This document shows positions 1 to 8,759 of a stretch of DNA of 64,000 bases, piece after piece. A program made the position numbers and the translations under genes. The stretch spans positions 1 to 64,000 of the forward strand of contig CAJUSR010000009.1 in NCBI GenBank assembly GCA_910588855.1. Reading direction: 5' to 3'. Position 1 is the first letter of the stretch; every line of letters starts with the position of its first letter. The DNA comes from an uncultured Kineothrix sp. Lineage in GTDB: Bacteria > Bacillota > Clostridia > Lachnospirales > Lachnospiraceae. Under the pieces are notes generated by a model. That model was given only the letters and a program-made list of their open reading frames with translations, had not been told where the DNA came from and did not search any database.

Positions 1-15
1 AAAATCATACTTGTA

Positions 16-198
16 TTAAAACTTCGGAATAACTATTTTTTCGGTATAAGACGCATTATGCCGAATTCGGCATAACGAATCCGCATCTATTACTAAAACT
101 TTCTTTCCCTGTTTTGCCAACCCGATCCCCAGGCTGCTCGTTGTAGTAGTCTTGCCGACACCGCCTTTCTGGTTTGCGATTGCTATAATTTTACACAT
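16..198 (-). pseudogene. ParA-family partition ATPase, truncated to N-terminal third
   Basis: The first 40 or so residues are a canonical ParA/Soj start: deviant Walker A KGGVGKTTTT at residues 11-20, then KKVLVIDAD at about 33-41. Full ParA proteins run to about 250 residues. Here the homology stops at IDAD and about 20 unrelated residues follow before the stop. The break coincides with a 20-bp perfect palindrome (56-75). The gene lies 17 bp downstream of the DUF3970-like gene and has an AGGAATAAAACC-type leader, so it was the third gene of a small mobile-element operon. ParA helps partition plasmids or integrative elements; this remnant lacks the Walker B and switch regions and should be inactive. 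Confidence 0.8.
56..75. repeat. 20-bp perfect palindrome at the ParA break point
   Basis: TTATGCCGAATTCGGCATAA reads the same on both strands. On the minus strand two related words follow it, TTATACCGAA and TTATTCCGAA. The palindrome begins two codons after the last ParA-like residue, so it marks where foreign sequence replaced the rest of the gene. It is plausibly the end or crossover site of a mobile element lying left of the window. That role is inference. Confidence 0.6.
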
Positions 199-215
199 GG
201 TTTTATTCCTCCGTA

Positions 216-398
216 TTAGTCAGATTTTTCTTTGATGTTGGCTTTCTGCACTTCCACATAAGCCCGGTAATACCTGTTTGTACCTTTGTTCCGGTACAGC
301 TCCGAAACTTCCGTCACAGCCACTTTGGGCTGTCTTTTCAGAATCTTCTCGAACCACTTAATATCATTCTTCGTTCCCATCAGTCGAATTTTCAGCAC
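216..398 (-). CDS. small DUF3970/YvzF-like protein
   Basis: This is a 60-residue protein. I chose the GTG start because GAGAGGAAAC sits just upstream and the resulting N-terminus (LKIRLMGTKNDIKWF) matches my recollection of DUF3970-like small proteins. An in-frame ATG at codon 7 is the alternative. The reading frame overlaps the last 35 bp of the upstream DUF6075 gene, and ParA starts 17 bp after its stop, so the three are translationally linked. The function is unknown. Such proteins are typical cargo of clostridial integrative elements and plasmids. Confidence 0.65.
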   Translation of the reverse strand: MLKIRLMGTKNDIKWFEKILKRQPKVAVTEVSELYRNKGTNRYYRAYVEVQKANIKEKSD

Positions 399-882
399 GT
401 TTCCTCTCCATTTCTGCAAGGATCTCCTCAATGGGCTTCTGCTTTTGGCAGTATTCCGGATAGCGGAGCTTAATGCCCTGCCAGAAGTACATCGCATAGC
501 CACAGCAGAAAATGTCACTCACCGAATACTCCTGGCATTCCCTTATCTGCTCATCCTTGCGCTTATAATCGTCAACACTCGGCGTTCCGTCTGTGTAAAG
601 GTTAAAGGCAAGCCTTACCACACGGACACTGCCGCTTGTCTGCCAGCCTTGATGCAGACACTCCGGCTTGATGAATCCGGACTTCATATCGTAGATCTGG
701 CTGAAATGATTCCTTGTGTCCTCTGAAATACCGAGAATGTAGATCAAAGCCTTGTGATAGCAGTCCTGATACCTCGCCTGTTCCAATTTCTCATAATAAA
801 ACTTCTCATGTTCCTCGTTTGCAAAAACCATGTGTGTGTTGTTGGCGCTCTGCGCCCCTGCTCTTAACGCTGTGTTGTTCAT
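364..882 (-). CDS. DUF6075 family protein
   Basis: This 172-residue protein contains the stretch YHKALIYILGISEDTRNH, then the words LHQGWQTSGSVRVVRLAFNL and FCCGYAMYFWQGIKLRYPE, which I recognise as the DUF6075 pattern found on Firmicutes mobile elements. There is no signal peptide or membrane segment. The ATG at 882 is preceded by AAAGGAGG at ideal spacing. The first 20 residues are more variable and the family core begins near residue 20. It is the first gene of the DUF6075/DUF3970/ParA operon. Its biochemical role is unknown. Confidence 0.75.
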   Translation of the reverse strand: MNNTALRAGAQSANNTHMVFANEEHEKFYYEKLEQARYQDCYHKALIYILGISEDTRNHFSQIYDMKSGFIKPECLHQGWQTSGSVRVVRLAFNLYTDGTPSVDDYKRKDEQIRECQEYSVSDIFCCGYAMYFWQGIKLRYPEYCQKQKPIEEILAEMERKRAENSTDGNEE

Positions 883-920
883 GTGTGAACCTCCTTTGAT
901 TATTTTGTTTGTGTATATAA

Positions 921-956
921 AAAGGACTCTATCCTTTGTTTGGGATAGAATCCTTT
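921..956 (-). terminator. hairpin with T-tract upstream of the DUF6075 gene
   Basis: A 14-bp stem with one mismatch (921-934 with 943-956) is followed on the minus strand by TTTTTATATA. It is a second terminator-like hairpin in tandem with the one at 974-1003. It lies 39 bp upstream of the DUF6075 start, so it could also act as an attenuator for that gene. Confidence 0.55.
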
Positions 957-973
957 GAAAAAACCACGAAAAA

Positions 974-1003
974 AGGGGAAAACTCTTAAATGAATTTTCC
1001 CCT
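974..1003 (-). terminator. rho-independent terminator
   Basis: AGGGGAAAA (974-982) pairs perfectly with TTTTCCCCT (995-1003). On the minus strand the stem runs into TTTTTT. It begins 6 nt after the stop of the small frame at 1009-1125 and 134 bp after the ppdK stop, so it ends transcription before the mobile-element genes. Confidence 0.75.
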
Positions 1004-1008
1004 AATCG

Positions 1009-1125
1009 TTAAAGATAGATTTTACAAACGAAATCCTCAAAGCGGTTCGCCTTTGTGTACTCCGGACGATGTGCCATAAAATCATTCACATCAGCTCTGG
1101 TTATCAGATACTCCGTAAAGTACAT
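1009..1125 (-). pseudogene. 38-codon remnant frame between ppdK and the terminator
   Basis: The minus-strand frame starts MYFTEYLITRADVNDF and ends EDFVCKIYL just before a terminator. It reads like the C-terminus of a real protein, because composition is protein-like and the stop sits 6 nt before the hairpin. No ribosome-binding site precedes the ATG, and the frame stays open upstream into the end of ppdK. I do not recognise the family. It is most likely the tail of a gene whose front was lost at the element-chromosome junction. Confidence 0.35.
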
Positions 1126-1136
1126 ATATTTGTAAT

Positions 1137-3764
1137 CTACTTTCCTACATTGTTTATCGCCGCCTGTGCCGCCGCCAACCGAGCAATCGGTACGCGGAAC
1201 GGTGAGCAGGACACGTAGTTTAATCCAACCTTATGGCAGAACTCTACGGAAGAAGGATCTCCTCCATGTTCGCCGCAGATGCCCAGTTTCAAATCCGGTC
1301 TTGTAGACCTTCCTTTTTCTGCTGCCATCTTCACAAGCTGTCCAACACCATTTTGATCTAATTTTGCAAACGGATCGGACTCATATATTTTGCTCTTATA
1401 GTAAGATGCTAAGAACTTGCCTGCATCGTCGCGGGAGAAGCCGAATGTCATCTGTGTCAAATCGTTAGTGCCAAAGGAGAAAAATTCCGCTTCTTCAGCC
1501 ACTTCGTCTGCCAGCAATGCTGCCCTCGGTATTTCAATCATCGTACCTACATGGTAAACGATATCCGAACCTTTCTCTTTCTTTACAGCTTCTGCCGTCT
1601 CTACAACGACTGCCTTCACGTATTTCAATTCCTTCTTGTCGCCTACCAAAGGAATCATGATTTCAGGCTCTACATTATAGCCTTTTTCAGCCTTCACTTC
1701 AATAGCAGCTTCCATAACCGCCCGAGTCTGCATCCTTGCAATTTCCGGATACGTAACAGATAAACGGCAGCCCCTGTGGCCCATCATCGGGTTAAATTCA
1801 TGCAATGTATCGCAGGTTGCCTTTACTTCTTCTACGGTCAGGTTCATATCCCTTGCCAAATCTTCAATATCCTTTTCCTCTGTAGGAACAAACTCATGAA
1901 GCGGAGGGTCAAGGAAACGGATGGTAACTGGCCTGCCTTCCATAACTTCATAGATTTCCTTAAAGTCGCCCTTCTGGAAAGGAATCAATTCCGACAATGC
2001 CGCTTCTCTTGCTTCTACGGTAGAGGAAAGAATCATTTTACGGATTTTAGGAATCCTTTCCGGCTCAAAGAACATATGCTCTGTACGGCAAAGCCCGATA
2101 CCTTCCGCACCTAGCTTCACTGCATTTGCAGCATCTGTCGGAGTATCCGCATTCGTACGTACCTTTAATGTACGGAACTCATCCGCCCAAGCCATAATCC
2201 TCTTGAAGTTGCCGGTAATCCCTGCTTCTACTGTCTTAATATCGCCTTTATAAATTTTGCCGGTGGAACCATCCAGAGAAATATAGTCCCCTTCTTTAAA
2301 ATGATATCCGCCCAATTCAAACGTCTTTGCCGCTTCATCAATAACAATATCGCCGCATCCGGATACACAGCATGTCCCCATCCCACGGGCAACAACTGCC
2401 GCATGGCTTGTCATACCGCCCCTGACTGTCAGGATACCTTCTGCCGCATGCATCCCTTCGATGTCTTCCGGGGATGTTTCCAAACGTACCAAAATGACTC
2501 TCTCGTCTCTTTCATGCGCCAATACTGCATCTTCTGCATTGAAATATACCTTTCCTGCAGCTGCACCAGGTGATGCCGGAAGAGCCTGTCCAATCACTTC
2601 GCCTCTCTTCAATGCATCTTCGTCAAAGTTCGGGTGAAGCAGCTGATCTAAGGATTTCGCTTCAATCCTGCATACCGCTTCTTTCGGAGTAATCACTCCT
2701 TCATCCACCAAATCACAGGCAATCTGAAGAGCTGCCCCTGCCGTACGCTTTCCGTTACGTGTCTGCAAGAAAAACAGTTTTCCGTCTTCAATGGTAAATT
2801 CCATATCCTGCATATCACGATAATGTGCTTCCAGTTTATTTGCAATATCAATAAACTGTCCATAGCATTCCGGTAAATCTTCCTGTAATTTAGTAATCGG
2901 TTGAGGAGTACGGATTCCTGCAACAACGTCTTCACCTTGTGCATTGATAAGATATTCACCGTAAATCCCTTTTGCCCCTGTGGAAGGGTTCCTTGTAAAT
3001 GCAACACCGGTTCCCGATGTATTGCCCATATTGCCGAATACCATTGCCTGAACATTGACCGCGGTTCCCCAATCCCCAGGAATGTCATTCATCCTACGGT
3101 ATACGATAGCCCTGTCATTATCCCAGGAACGGAATACTGCCTTAACTGCTTCCATCAACTGCACTTTCGGTTCCTGAGGGAAATCGCTCCCCATTTTGTC
3201 TTTATAAATCTGTTTAAACTTCTTAATAACTTCCTGCAAGTCCTCTGCCGTCAGCTCCGTATCGAAGTTTACTCCCTTGCTGTCCTTAATATCATCCAAA
3301 ATCCTTTCAAAATATGATTTTGGTATCTCCATAACCACATCGGAAAACATTTGGATAAATCTGCGGTAGGAATCATAAGCAAACCTTGGATTGCCCGTCT
3401 TCTTTGCAAAACCTTCCACAGCCACATCCGTAAGCCCCAGGTTCAGGATAGTATCCATCATCCCCGGCATAGATGCCCTTGCACCCGAACGCACGGAAAC
3501 TAAAAGCGGGTTTTCCGTATCGCCAAATTTCTTCCCTTGTTTCTTTTCCAGCCCTTCCAATGCATCAAAAATCTGAGCTTCAATTTCTTCCGAAATCTTC
3601 TTGCCCTGATTATAGTAATCCGTACATGCCTCTGTTGTTACCGTAAATCCCTGCGGTATCGGCAGCCCCAGCCTTGTCATCTCTGCCAGGTTTGCACCCT
3701 TCCCCCCTAAAAGGTTCCTCATGTCTGCACTGCCTTCTTCAAATAAGTACACCCATTTTGCCAT
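1137..3764 (-). CDS. ppdK: pyruvate, phosphate dikinase
   Basis: The enzyme interconverts ATP + Pi + pyruvate with AMP + PPi + phosphoenolpyruvate in the cytoplasm. The start giving MAKWVYLFEEG is chosen because AAGGAGAGG lies 8-10 nt upstream and the resulting 875 residues match the family length; the open frame continues 22 codons further but carries no family sequence. Visible landmarks are the N-terminal nucleotide-binding domain (GGKGANLAEM, about 20-29), the swivelling phosphohistidine domain with TSHAAVVARGMG at about 452-463 (catalytic His454), and the C-terminal PEP/pyruvate barrel ending in GICGEHGGDP with its catalytic Cys. A TATAAT box lies on the minus strand at 3860-3865. It appears monocistronic. 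Confidence 0.98.
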   Translation of the reverse strand: MAKWVYLFEEGSADMRNLLGGKGANLAEMTRLGLPIPQGFTVTTEACTDYYNQGKKISEEIEAQIFDALEGLEKKQGKKFGDTENPLLVSVRSGARASMPGMMDTILNLGLTDVAVEGFAKKTGNPRFAYDSYRRFIQMFSDVVMEIPKSYFERILDDIKDSKGVNFDTELTAEDLQEVIKKFKQIYKDKMGSDFPQEPKVQLMEAVKAVFRSWDNDRAIVYRRMNDIPGDWGTAVNVQAMVFGNMGNTSGTGVAFTRNPSTGAKGIYGEYLINAQGEDVVAGIRTPQPITKLQEDLPECYGQFIDIANKLEAHYRDMQDMEFTIEDGKLFFLQTRNGKRTAGAALQIACDLVDEGVITPKEAVCRIEAKSLDQLLHPNFDEDALKRGEVIGQALPASPGAAAGKVYFNAEDAVLAHERDERVILVRLETSPEDIEGMHAAEGILTVRGGMTSHAAVVARGMGTCCVSGCGDIVIDEAAKTFELGGYHFKEGDYISLDGSTGKIYKGDIKTVEAGITGNFKRIMAWADEFRTLKVRTNADTPTDAANAVKLGAEGIGLCRTEHMFFEPERIPKIRKMILSSTVEAREAALSELIPFQKGDFKEIYEVMEGRPVTIRFLDPPLHEFVPTEEKDIEDLARDMNLTVEEVKATCDTLHEFNPMMGHRGCRLSVTYPEIARMQTRAVMEAAIEVKAEKGYNVEPEIMIPLVGDKKELKYVKAVVVETAEAVKKEKGSDIVYHVGTMIEIPRAALLADEVAEEAEFFSFGTNDLTQMTFGFSRDDAGKFLASYYKSKIYESDPFAKLDQNGVGQLVKMAAEKGRSTRPDLKLGICGEHGGDPSSVEFCHKVGLNYVSCSPFRVPIARLAAAQAAINNVGK

Positions 3765-3960
3765 TCCATGCCCTCTCCTTACATAATATTTTCCAACAGG
3801 ATTCCTGCCGCAGCTATGCCGTAAGGCCAAACCACAGCTTATCCCGTTGAGGATATTTCATTATACCACATTATTGCTGCTTTGTACTCCTAAATGCAAA
3901 AATTTTTCCAATTTCATGGGGAATTGGATATAAGTTCCAAATCTCTCTTTTTCAGTCTGT

Positions 3961-5088
3961 TTAAAAGGCAGAAGCCTTTGACATACCTCCTTTAGAGACC
4001 GTAAACCATTCCTTTAACAACTCGCTTTCCCCTCCCTTTAAAGGAATCCTGTAAAAGTAATCATTATTCCCTGTTTCCTCATCCGTTTCCGCAATCGCTT
4101 CATAATATAGATAACCGTCCTCGGGAATAAAATGCATAATACCCCAATACTCCCCTTCCTGCAGGCTGCCAAGCTTCCTCCTGCTGCCGTCATCCAAAGA
4201 AACCGCAACGATATCGCCGTCCAATACCGTATAAATCTCCCCTTGATGTAATAAAAGAGAATAATTGGACGAACCCTTAAAATCGACAGGAAGCTCCCTT
4301 TCCATTTTCCCCGTATCCCCGTTCCTTATCTGCAAGCGGTATGTATATGTGCGGTAATCATAGCCGTCCGGCTTATGTATCAAAGTAAAGCAATACAATT
4401 TGCCGCTTTCAGAAAATATGCTGTCTATATATCCTTCCTCATCCACTTCCGCATAAGATGCCACCGTTTCATCCCTGCCGCTTTCCATGTGGACACGGCC
4501 TACTATATTCCCCTTTTCTTCATCCGTTCCTTTATAATACATATAATTCCCATCGTAACCAAGGATATCATCCACACGGCCGGATTGGATTTCTCCCCGC
4601 TCTTTTGTCTCCACATCGACATAAGCATACCGCATATGGTAATTTTCGTCATACCCATAACCGTAAAAAAGTTTATCCCCCACAAGCTTTTCATGCCCGG
4701 CGCCTGCTAAGAAAACATCATCCGCAAGCACTTCCGGATTGCCCCCGTCTTTGTCGGAACGTTTGATTTCCAGCAACTCATCCGTCAGGCTGTCATATGC
4801 TTCCTGCACTTTCTCCACATAATATACCTTATCTTCCCATATGGTAAAAATGCTGCTTTTCTGCACAATGGCTTCTCCATAAGGCGCATTCGCCCCGGCA
4901 TATACTTTCCCCTCATATGCGCACATATTGGAAAAGCCCCTGATTGGGCGGTATACTGGTTCCGGCAGCCGGCTCCCCTTCAAAAAGAATATGCCTGCTG
5001 CCGCAAGGATAAGAGCCGCCGCCCCAATTATTTGGATTTTCCCTTTGCCCGTCTTTCCCTTTGTCTTTTTCTCCATTTTTTGCTCCAT
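3961..5088 (-). CDS. membrane-anchored DUF5050-like beta-propeller protein
   Basis: This 375-residue protein has a basic N-terminus and one hydrophobic segment (about 20-36, IIGAAALILAAAGIFFL), which looks like an uncleaved signal anchor. The extracellular part is built of repeated short beta units with YY, VY and LYY words (for example DKVYYVEK, GNYMYYKGTDEE, DGYLYYEAIAET) typical of DUF5050/LRP1-type propellers of clostridia. Start codon ATG at 5088; an internal ATG at codon 5 is possible. The preceding minus-strand region of about 218 bp holds nothing else I can support. The function is unknown; family members are usually surface exposed. Confidence 0.65.
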   Translation of the reverse strand: MEQKMEKKTKGKTGKGKIQIIGAAALILAAAGIFFLKGSRLPEPVYRPIRGFSNMCAYEGKVYAGANAPYGEAIVQKSSIFTIWEDKVYYVEKVQEAYDSLTDELLEIKRSDKDGGNPEVLADDVFLAGAGHEKLVGDKLFYGYGYDENYHMRYAYVDVETKERGEIQSGRVDDILGYDGNYMYYKGTDEEKGNIVGRVHMESGRDETVASYAEVDEEGYIDSIFSESGKLYCFTLIHKPDGYDYRTYTYRLQIRNGDTGKMERELPVDFKGSSNYSLLLHQGEIYTVLDGDIVAVSLDDGSRRKLGSLQEGEYWGIMHFIPEDGYLYYEAIAETDEETGNNDYFYRIPLKGGESELLKEWFTVSKGGMSKASAF

Positions 5089-5306
5089 TCGCCACCCTGT
5101 ACAACATCAGGCAACATGCCCGAAATACCAATACCCTGTTCTCTAGTCCTTACACCACTTAACTCATTGCTTCCGGAAACCAAAACAACTTTCTGTCTTT
5201 GCCTCTCTTAGCAGATTTTTGCTATACTGCCTTTATCTCTCTCCCCGCAACCATGCCGCATTTGCCCACTTTCCCGCACCTACCTCATTCAACCCGCAAC
5301 CATCGC

Positions 5307-5930
5307 CTACCGGATAAAATTCGTTTTTATCGGTTCTTCCGCTTCCGGCGGCATAATCCCGGCGTCTTTCCCCGCCTGGATACATTTCAGCATCCATGCC
5401 ATATTCCTGCCGAGCGTGCGCATAATCTGCATCCCTTCCAAATCCTGCCTTACCTCGTCCGGTGTATTCCCATGCACCATCGTCCAATATTTGGAGGATA
5501 CGATTGGCATATTCCTAATGGAAAAATATTTATTGATTTCATCAATGCTTGCCGTCGTTCCTGCCCTTCTTGCGGAAACCACCGCCGCCGCCAGCTTGTA
5601 GGCAAAACACTTCCCTGCATAAAACATACGGTCAAGCAGCGCAATCAAGGCACCGTTAGCCGAAGCAAAATACACAGGGGAACCGATAACGTAAGCATCC
5701 GCCTTTTCCGCTTTGTCAATGGCACGGTTTACTGCATCGTCATCGAATACACAACGGTGATTGTTCCGGGCGCACCCGCCGCATCCGATACATCCTCTCA
5801 CCGGTTGTTTCCCAATATGGAAAATTTCCGTTTCTATCCCTTCTGCTTCCAGCACATTGGCCACCTCAGTCAATGCCGTATAAGTACATCCTTTTTCATT
5901 GGGGCTTCCATTTATCAGCAATACTTTCAT
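5307..5930 (-). CDS. flavodoxin-fold NAD(P)H-dependent FMN reductase family protein
   Basis: The 207-residue protein opens MKVLLINGSPNEKGCTYTAL, with the phosphate-binding loop GSPNEKG typical of iron-sulfur flavoprotein/flavodoxin-like reductases. A Cys cluster follows (CIGCGGCARNNHRC, about 46-59), then GSPVYFASANG (about 82-92). It probably transfers electrons from a reduced cofactor through FMN. The start is fixed by the conserved 5' leader that ends exactly here and by GAGGG 6 nt upstream; the open frame runs further upstream but only through leader sequence. It follows the aldose epimerase gene on the same strand. Confidence 0.85.
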   Translation of the reverse strand: MKVLLINGSPNEKGCTYTALTEVANVLEAEGIETEIFHIGKQPVRGCIGCGGCARNNHRCVFDDDAVNRAIDKAEKADAYVIGSPVYFASANGALIALLDRMFYAGKCFAYKLAAAVVSARRAGTTASIDEINKYFSIRNMPIVSSKYWTMVHGNTPDEVRQDLEGMQIMRTLGRNMAWMLKCIQAGKDAGIMPPEAEEPIKTNFIR

Positions 5931-6012
5931 ATTTTCCCTCATTTCTGCGCGGCTTTGCTGCATAAAGCCAATTTGGCTTTCCAGTTTGCGAATGCCGCGC
6001 AGACACAAACTT
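5931..6012 (-). promoter_or_regulatory. structured 5' leader repeat, copy 1
   Basis: On the minus strand the elements run AAGTTTGTG, CTGCGCGGC, CGCAAACT, AAGCCAAAT/ATTGGCTTT, GCCGCGCAG, then the ribosome-binding site. The 1st and 3rd words pair, the 2nd and last pair, and the two pairings interleave as in a pseudoknot. The same order and the same 23-nt distance from the last word to ATG recur at 45381-45466 and 58934-59013. Confidence 0.7.
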
Positions 6013-6048
6013 GCGATTAAACGTTTTCGACAACTTTTCGTTATTTCA

Positions 6049-6927
6049 TTACCCTATATCCACCGTATACTCCGCCGCAAATCTTTTTCCCGGCTCTACT
6101 TTGTTCCCCCATTTACGCTCTTCCCATGTTCCGGCAAAATCCGATGAATCGCTCGTGCCATACCAAGGCTCTATGCAGAGAAAAGGGGCATTTTTCCCTG
6201 CCGGGGTCCACACCGCCACTACCGGCATGGCAAATTCTACCCGGATATAAGGTTTCTTTTCCGGAGTCAGCAGGGCAATGCTATGTAGCTGCCCATTCTC
6301 CATTATCATTGCATCCTCGCAGAACAGCTCTTCCCTAACCGGAAGCATCCCCCCTTCCGTTTTATAAACAATTTTCCTTTCGCTAATCAGCCCATTTTCA
6401 TCCAGCCTTGTACATTGAATAGTCTCCTTCCCGTCAAAGTCAAGGTAATAGCCGCTTCTGTCTTCCCCGGAATTGAACGGGCACCGGAAGGCCGGATGTC
6501 CGCCGATGGAAAAATAAACCGGCTCATCGGAAGGGTTTTCCACCCTCCAAAGCACCTTTACCCGCATCCCTTCCAAACGGTATCCGACCTCCAGACGGAA
6601 ATCAAAGGGATAAATTTTCCTGGTTTCTTCATCCGCCTCCAACGCAAGCCACATCTCTGCCGATACTTGTGAAACCAGTTTAAACTCTTTATCCCGTGCA
6701 AACCCATGCCTTCCCATAGCATATGCTTTGCCGCCAAAGCAGTACCCATTCCCCTTAAGCGTCCCAACCAACGGAAACAGTAAAGGGGATACCTTTCCCC
6801 AATATTCCGGATTGCCGCTCCACATATATTCTTCCCCCGTATCTATTCTACGCAAAGACCTCATTTCTGCCCCACGGCTGTCTACCGACACTATTATTTT
6901 CCCGTTACTGATTTCATAAACCGCCAT
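6049..6927 (-). CDS. aldose 1-epimerase family protein (LacX-like)
   Basis: This 292-residue protein of the galactose mutarotase fold has SRGAEMRSLRR near 18-28, WSGNPEYWGKVSPLLFPLVG at 36-55, GRHGFARDKEF at about 72-82 and GGHPAFRCPF at about 142-151. The HGFAR and GGHPAF motifs carry the conserved histidines that bind the sugar. LacX-type members interconvert anomers or act on phosphorylated sugars; the substrate cannot be told here. ATG at 6927 has AGAGGATGG upstream. No sugar-catabolic operon adjoins; the flavodoxin-like gene follows after the leader repeat. Confidence 0.9.
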   Translation of the reverse strand: MAVYEISNGKIIVSVDSRGAEMRSLRRIDTGEEYMWSGNPEYWGKVSPLLFPLVGTLKGNGYCFGGKAYAMGRHGFARDKEFKLVSQVSAEMWLALEADEETRKIYPFDFRLEVGYRLEGMRVKVLWRVENPSDEPVYFSIGGHPAFRCPFNSGEDRSGYYLDFDGKETIQCTRLDENGLISERKIVYKTEGGMLPVREELFCEDAMIMENGQLHSIALLTPEKKPYIRVEFAMPVVAVWTPAGKNAPFLCIEPWYGTSDSSDFAGTWEERKWGNKVEPGKRFAAEYTVDIG

Positions 6928-6979
6928 TTTTCCATCCTCTTTTCTTCATCTTTTGTTCCGTTCCCCCAAAGCAATCCCC

Positions 6980-7570
6980 TTAATCATCCACTCTGGCCTC
7001 CACATCCAAAGCCTCCATTGTTTCTTTTATCTCCCTCGCCGTTTTCGACACCCGGGAAATAATCCAAATATCAGACACTCCATCATAAATAAGGAAAACC
7101 CCTATCAGGACAACCACTGTGCTTACCACCTCAAACGGATTGCATATCAGCAATATTCCAAGCCCTACCGTCAGCGCCCCAAGCAGCAATGCCACCCACC
7201 ATTTGCTGTACTTATTCCGGAACAGCTCCAATGCCTGAAGCAGATTATGCACACCATGCACTGCCACCACCACACCGATAACCACCGGGATAATTTTTAT
7301 CAAAACGTCAGGATTGAATATAACCCATCCTCCCAAAACGGTTAAGATAATCCCAGCCAAAAGGTTAATCTGTGAAAGCAGGCTTCCATCCCTTTGGGCA
7401 AAAAACGTAATTAAATTCACAATCCCGCTTAACGCCAGCACGGCACCCAGGCCAATACATACGATTTTTGAAGACACATCCGGCCAAACAACCAACGTCC
7501 CCCCGAATAAAATACAAAAGACTGCAGATAAAATGTAATTAACTTTTAACTCTTTAAAAAACTGATACAT
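6980..7570 (-). CDS. DUF308 (HdeD-like) membrane protein
   Basis: The protein has about 196 residues with six hydrophobic segments arranged as two or three hairpins, for example YILSAVFCILFGGTLVVW and LLAGIILTVLGGWVIFNP. This is the DUF308 pattern known from E. coli HdeD, an acid-resistance membrane protein. The ATG giving MYQFFKELK is preferred over one three codons upstream because GGAG then sits 8 nt away. The C-terminal 25 residues are soluble and charged. It lies between the epimerase and threonine aldolase genes on the same strand without visible functional coupling. Confidence 0.8.
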   Translation of the reverse strand: MYQFFKELKVNYILSAVFCILFGGTLVVWPDVSSKIVCIGLGAVLALSGIVNLITFFAQRDGSLLSQINLLAGIILTVLGGWVIFNPDVLIKIIPVVIGVVVAVHGVHNLLQALELFRNKYSKWWVALLLGALTVGLGILLICNPFEVVSTVVVLIGVFLIYDGVSDIWIISRVSKTAREIKETMEALDVEARVDD

Positions 7571-7625
7571 CAATACCATCTCCTCTATTTATATTTCATA
7601 CCAAACTGCCATCGGCAATATGGTT

Positions 7626-8681
7626 TTAAATTTTCCCATCCGCATCTTTCCAGTTCCTGATATCTTCCATCAGGCAGTCCACATCTTTCTGCCTTGTCGC
7701 CCAACTGGTGCAAAACCTTACCGCACTATGGCTTTCGTCTACCCTTTGCTGATAAGAAAAGCTATATTTTTCCTTCCATAGTTCTAAAACGGAGTCCGGC
7801 AATATGGGAAAAAGCTGATTCGTGGTATTTTCCACCAAAAAGGAGATACCCGCTTGATGGAAAGCTTCCCTTAACTGCTCCGCCAGCCCATCCGCATAGC
7901 GGGAAATTTCCATATATAGGTCATCCTCAAATAAAGCCATAAACTGCAGCCCTAAAAGCCTGCCTTTCGCCAGCATACCGCCCTTTTGCTTAATAAAATA
8001 CCGGAAATCTTCTTTTAAAGAAGGGTGGGTGATGACGACAGCCTCCCCGAATAAAGCGCCGACCTTCGTTCCACCAATATAAAACACATCGCATAAACGG
8101 GCCAAATCCTGAAAGGTAAGCGTATTGTCTGAAGCCGCAAGGGCATATCCCAACCGGGCCCCATCCATAAACAAAAACAACCCGTTTTTCCTGCAAACTG
8201 CAGAAATCTCCTCCAATTCTTCTTTGCCGTATATCGTTCCAAGCTCCGTCGATTGGGAAATATATACCATCTTGGGCTGTACCGTATGTTCACGATCCAT
8301 ATCTTCCCGATGGGCCAGACAACACTCTTCCACTTGTTTTGCCGATAATTTTCCGTCTTTGGAGGGAAACGCCAATATCTTATGCCCGCATGCTTCGATT
8401 GCCCCCGTTTCATGCACATTAATGTGCCCCGTTTCTGCCGCTATTACCCCTTGATGAGGCCGAAGCCCCGCCGATATAACGGTCAGGTTAGCCTGTGTGC
8501 CCCCAACGAGAAAATGGACATCCGCATCCCCCCTGCCGCAAATTTGCCTGATTAACCCCTTTGCCTGCATGGAATAGGAATCCATCCCGTAACCCTGCGT
8601 CTGCTCCCTGTTGGTAGCAATCAATTTTTCCAATACTTTTTCGTGTGCGCCCTCGCTGTAATCACAATTAAAACGTATCAT
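7626..8681 (-). CDS. ltaE: low-specificity threonine aldolase (PLP-dependent)
   Basis: This 351-residue fold-type I PLP enzyme cleaves L-threonine or allo-threonine to glycine and acetaldehyde. Visible landmarks: NCDYSEGAHEKVLE at the N-terminus, GGTQANLTV at 60-68, HINVHETGAIE around 86-96 with the ring-stacking histidine, FMDGARLGYA at 171-180 with the PLP-nitrogen Asp173, and YIGGTKVGALFGE with Schiff-base Lys206. The ATG has AAGGAG upstream. The 375-bp region upstream separates it from the divergent HD gene. Confidence 0.93.
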   Translation of the reverse strand: MIRFNCDYSEGAHEKVLEKLIATNREQTQGYGMDSYSMQAKGLIRQICGRGDADVHFLVGGTQANLTVISAGLRPHQGVIAAETGHINVHETGAIEACGHKILAFPSKDGKLSAKQVEECCLAHREDMDREHTVQPKMVYISQSTELGTIYGKEELEEISAVCRKNGLFLFMDGARLGYALAASDNTLTFQDLARLCDVFYIGGTKVGALFGEAVVITHPSLKEDFRYFIKQKGGMLAKGRLLGLQFMALFEDDLYMEISRYADGLAEQLREAFHQAGISFLVENTTNQLFPILPDSVLELWKEKYSFSYQQRVDESHSAVRFCTSWATRQKDVDCLMEDIRNWKDADGKI

Positions 8682-8759
8682 AACGCTTCTCCTTATCCAG
8701 TCCTTGTTGTTTTCATCCCTATGAGCCCGGCTTCCCCAAATTTACTCCATAAAGATTGA

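Noticed and set aside
3765..3830. 22-codon N-terminal extension of ppdK
   Set aside because: Not family-like; the internal ATG has the proper ribosome-binding site and gives the standard 875 residues.
5199..6020. 273-codon plus-strand frame rich in His, Pro and Phe
   Set aside because: It is antisense to the flavodoxin-like gene and intergenic DNA; no family features.
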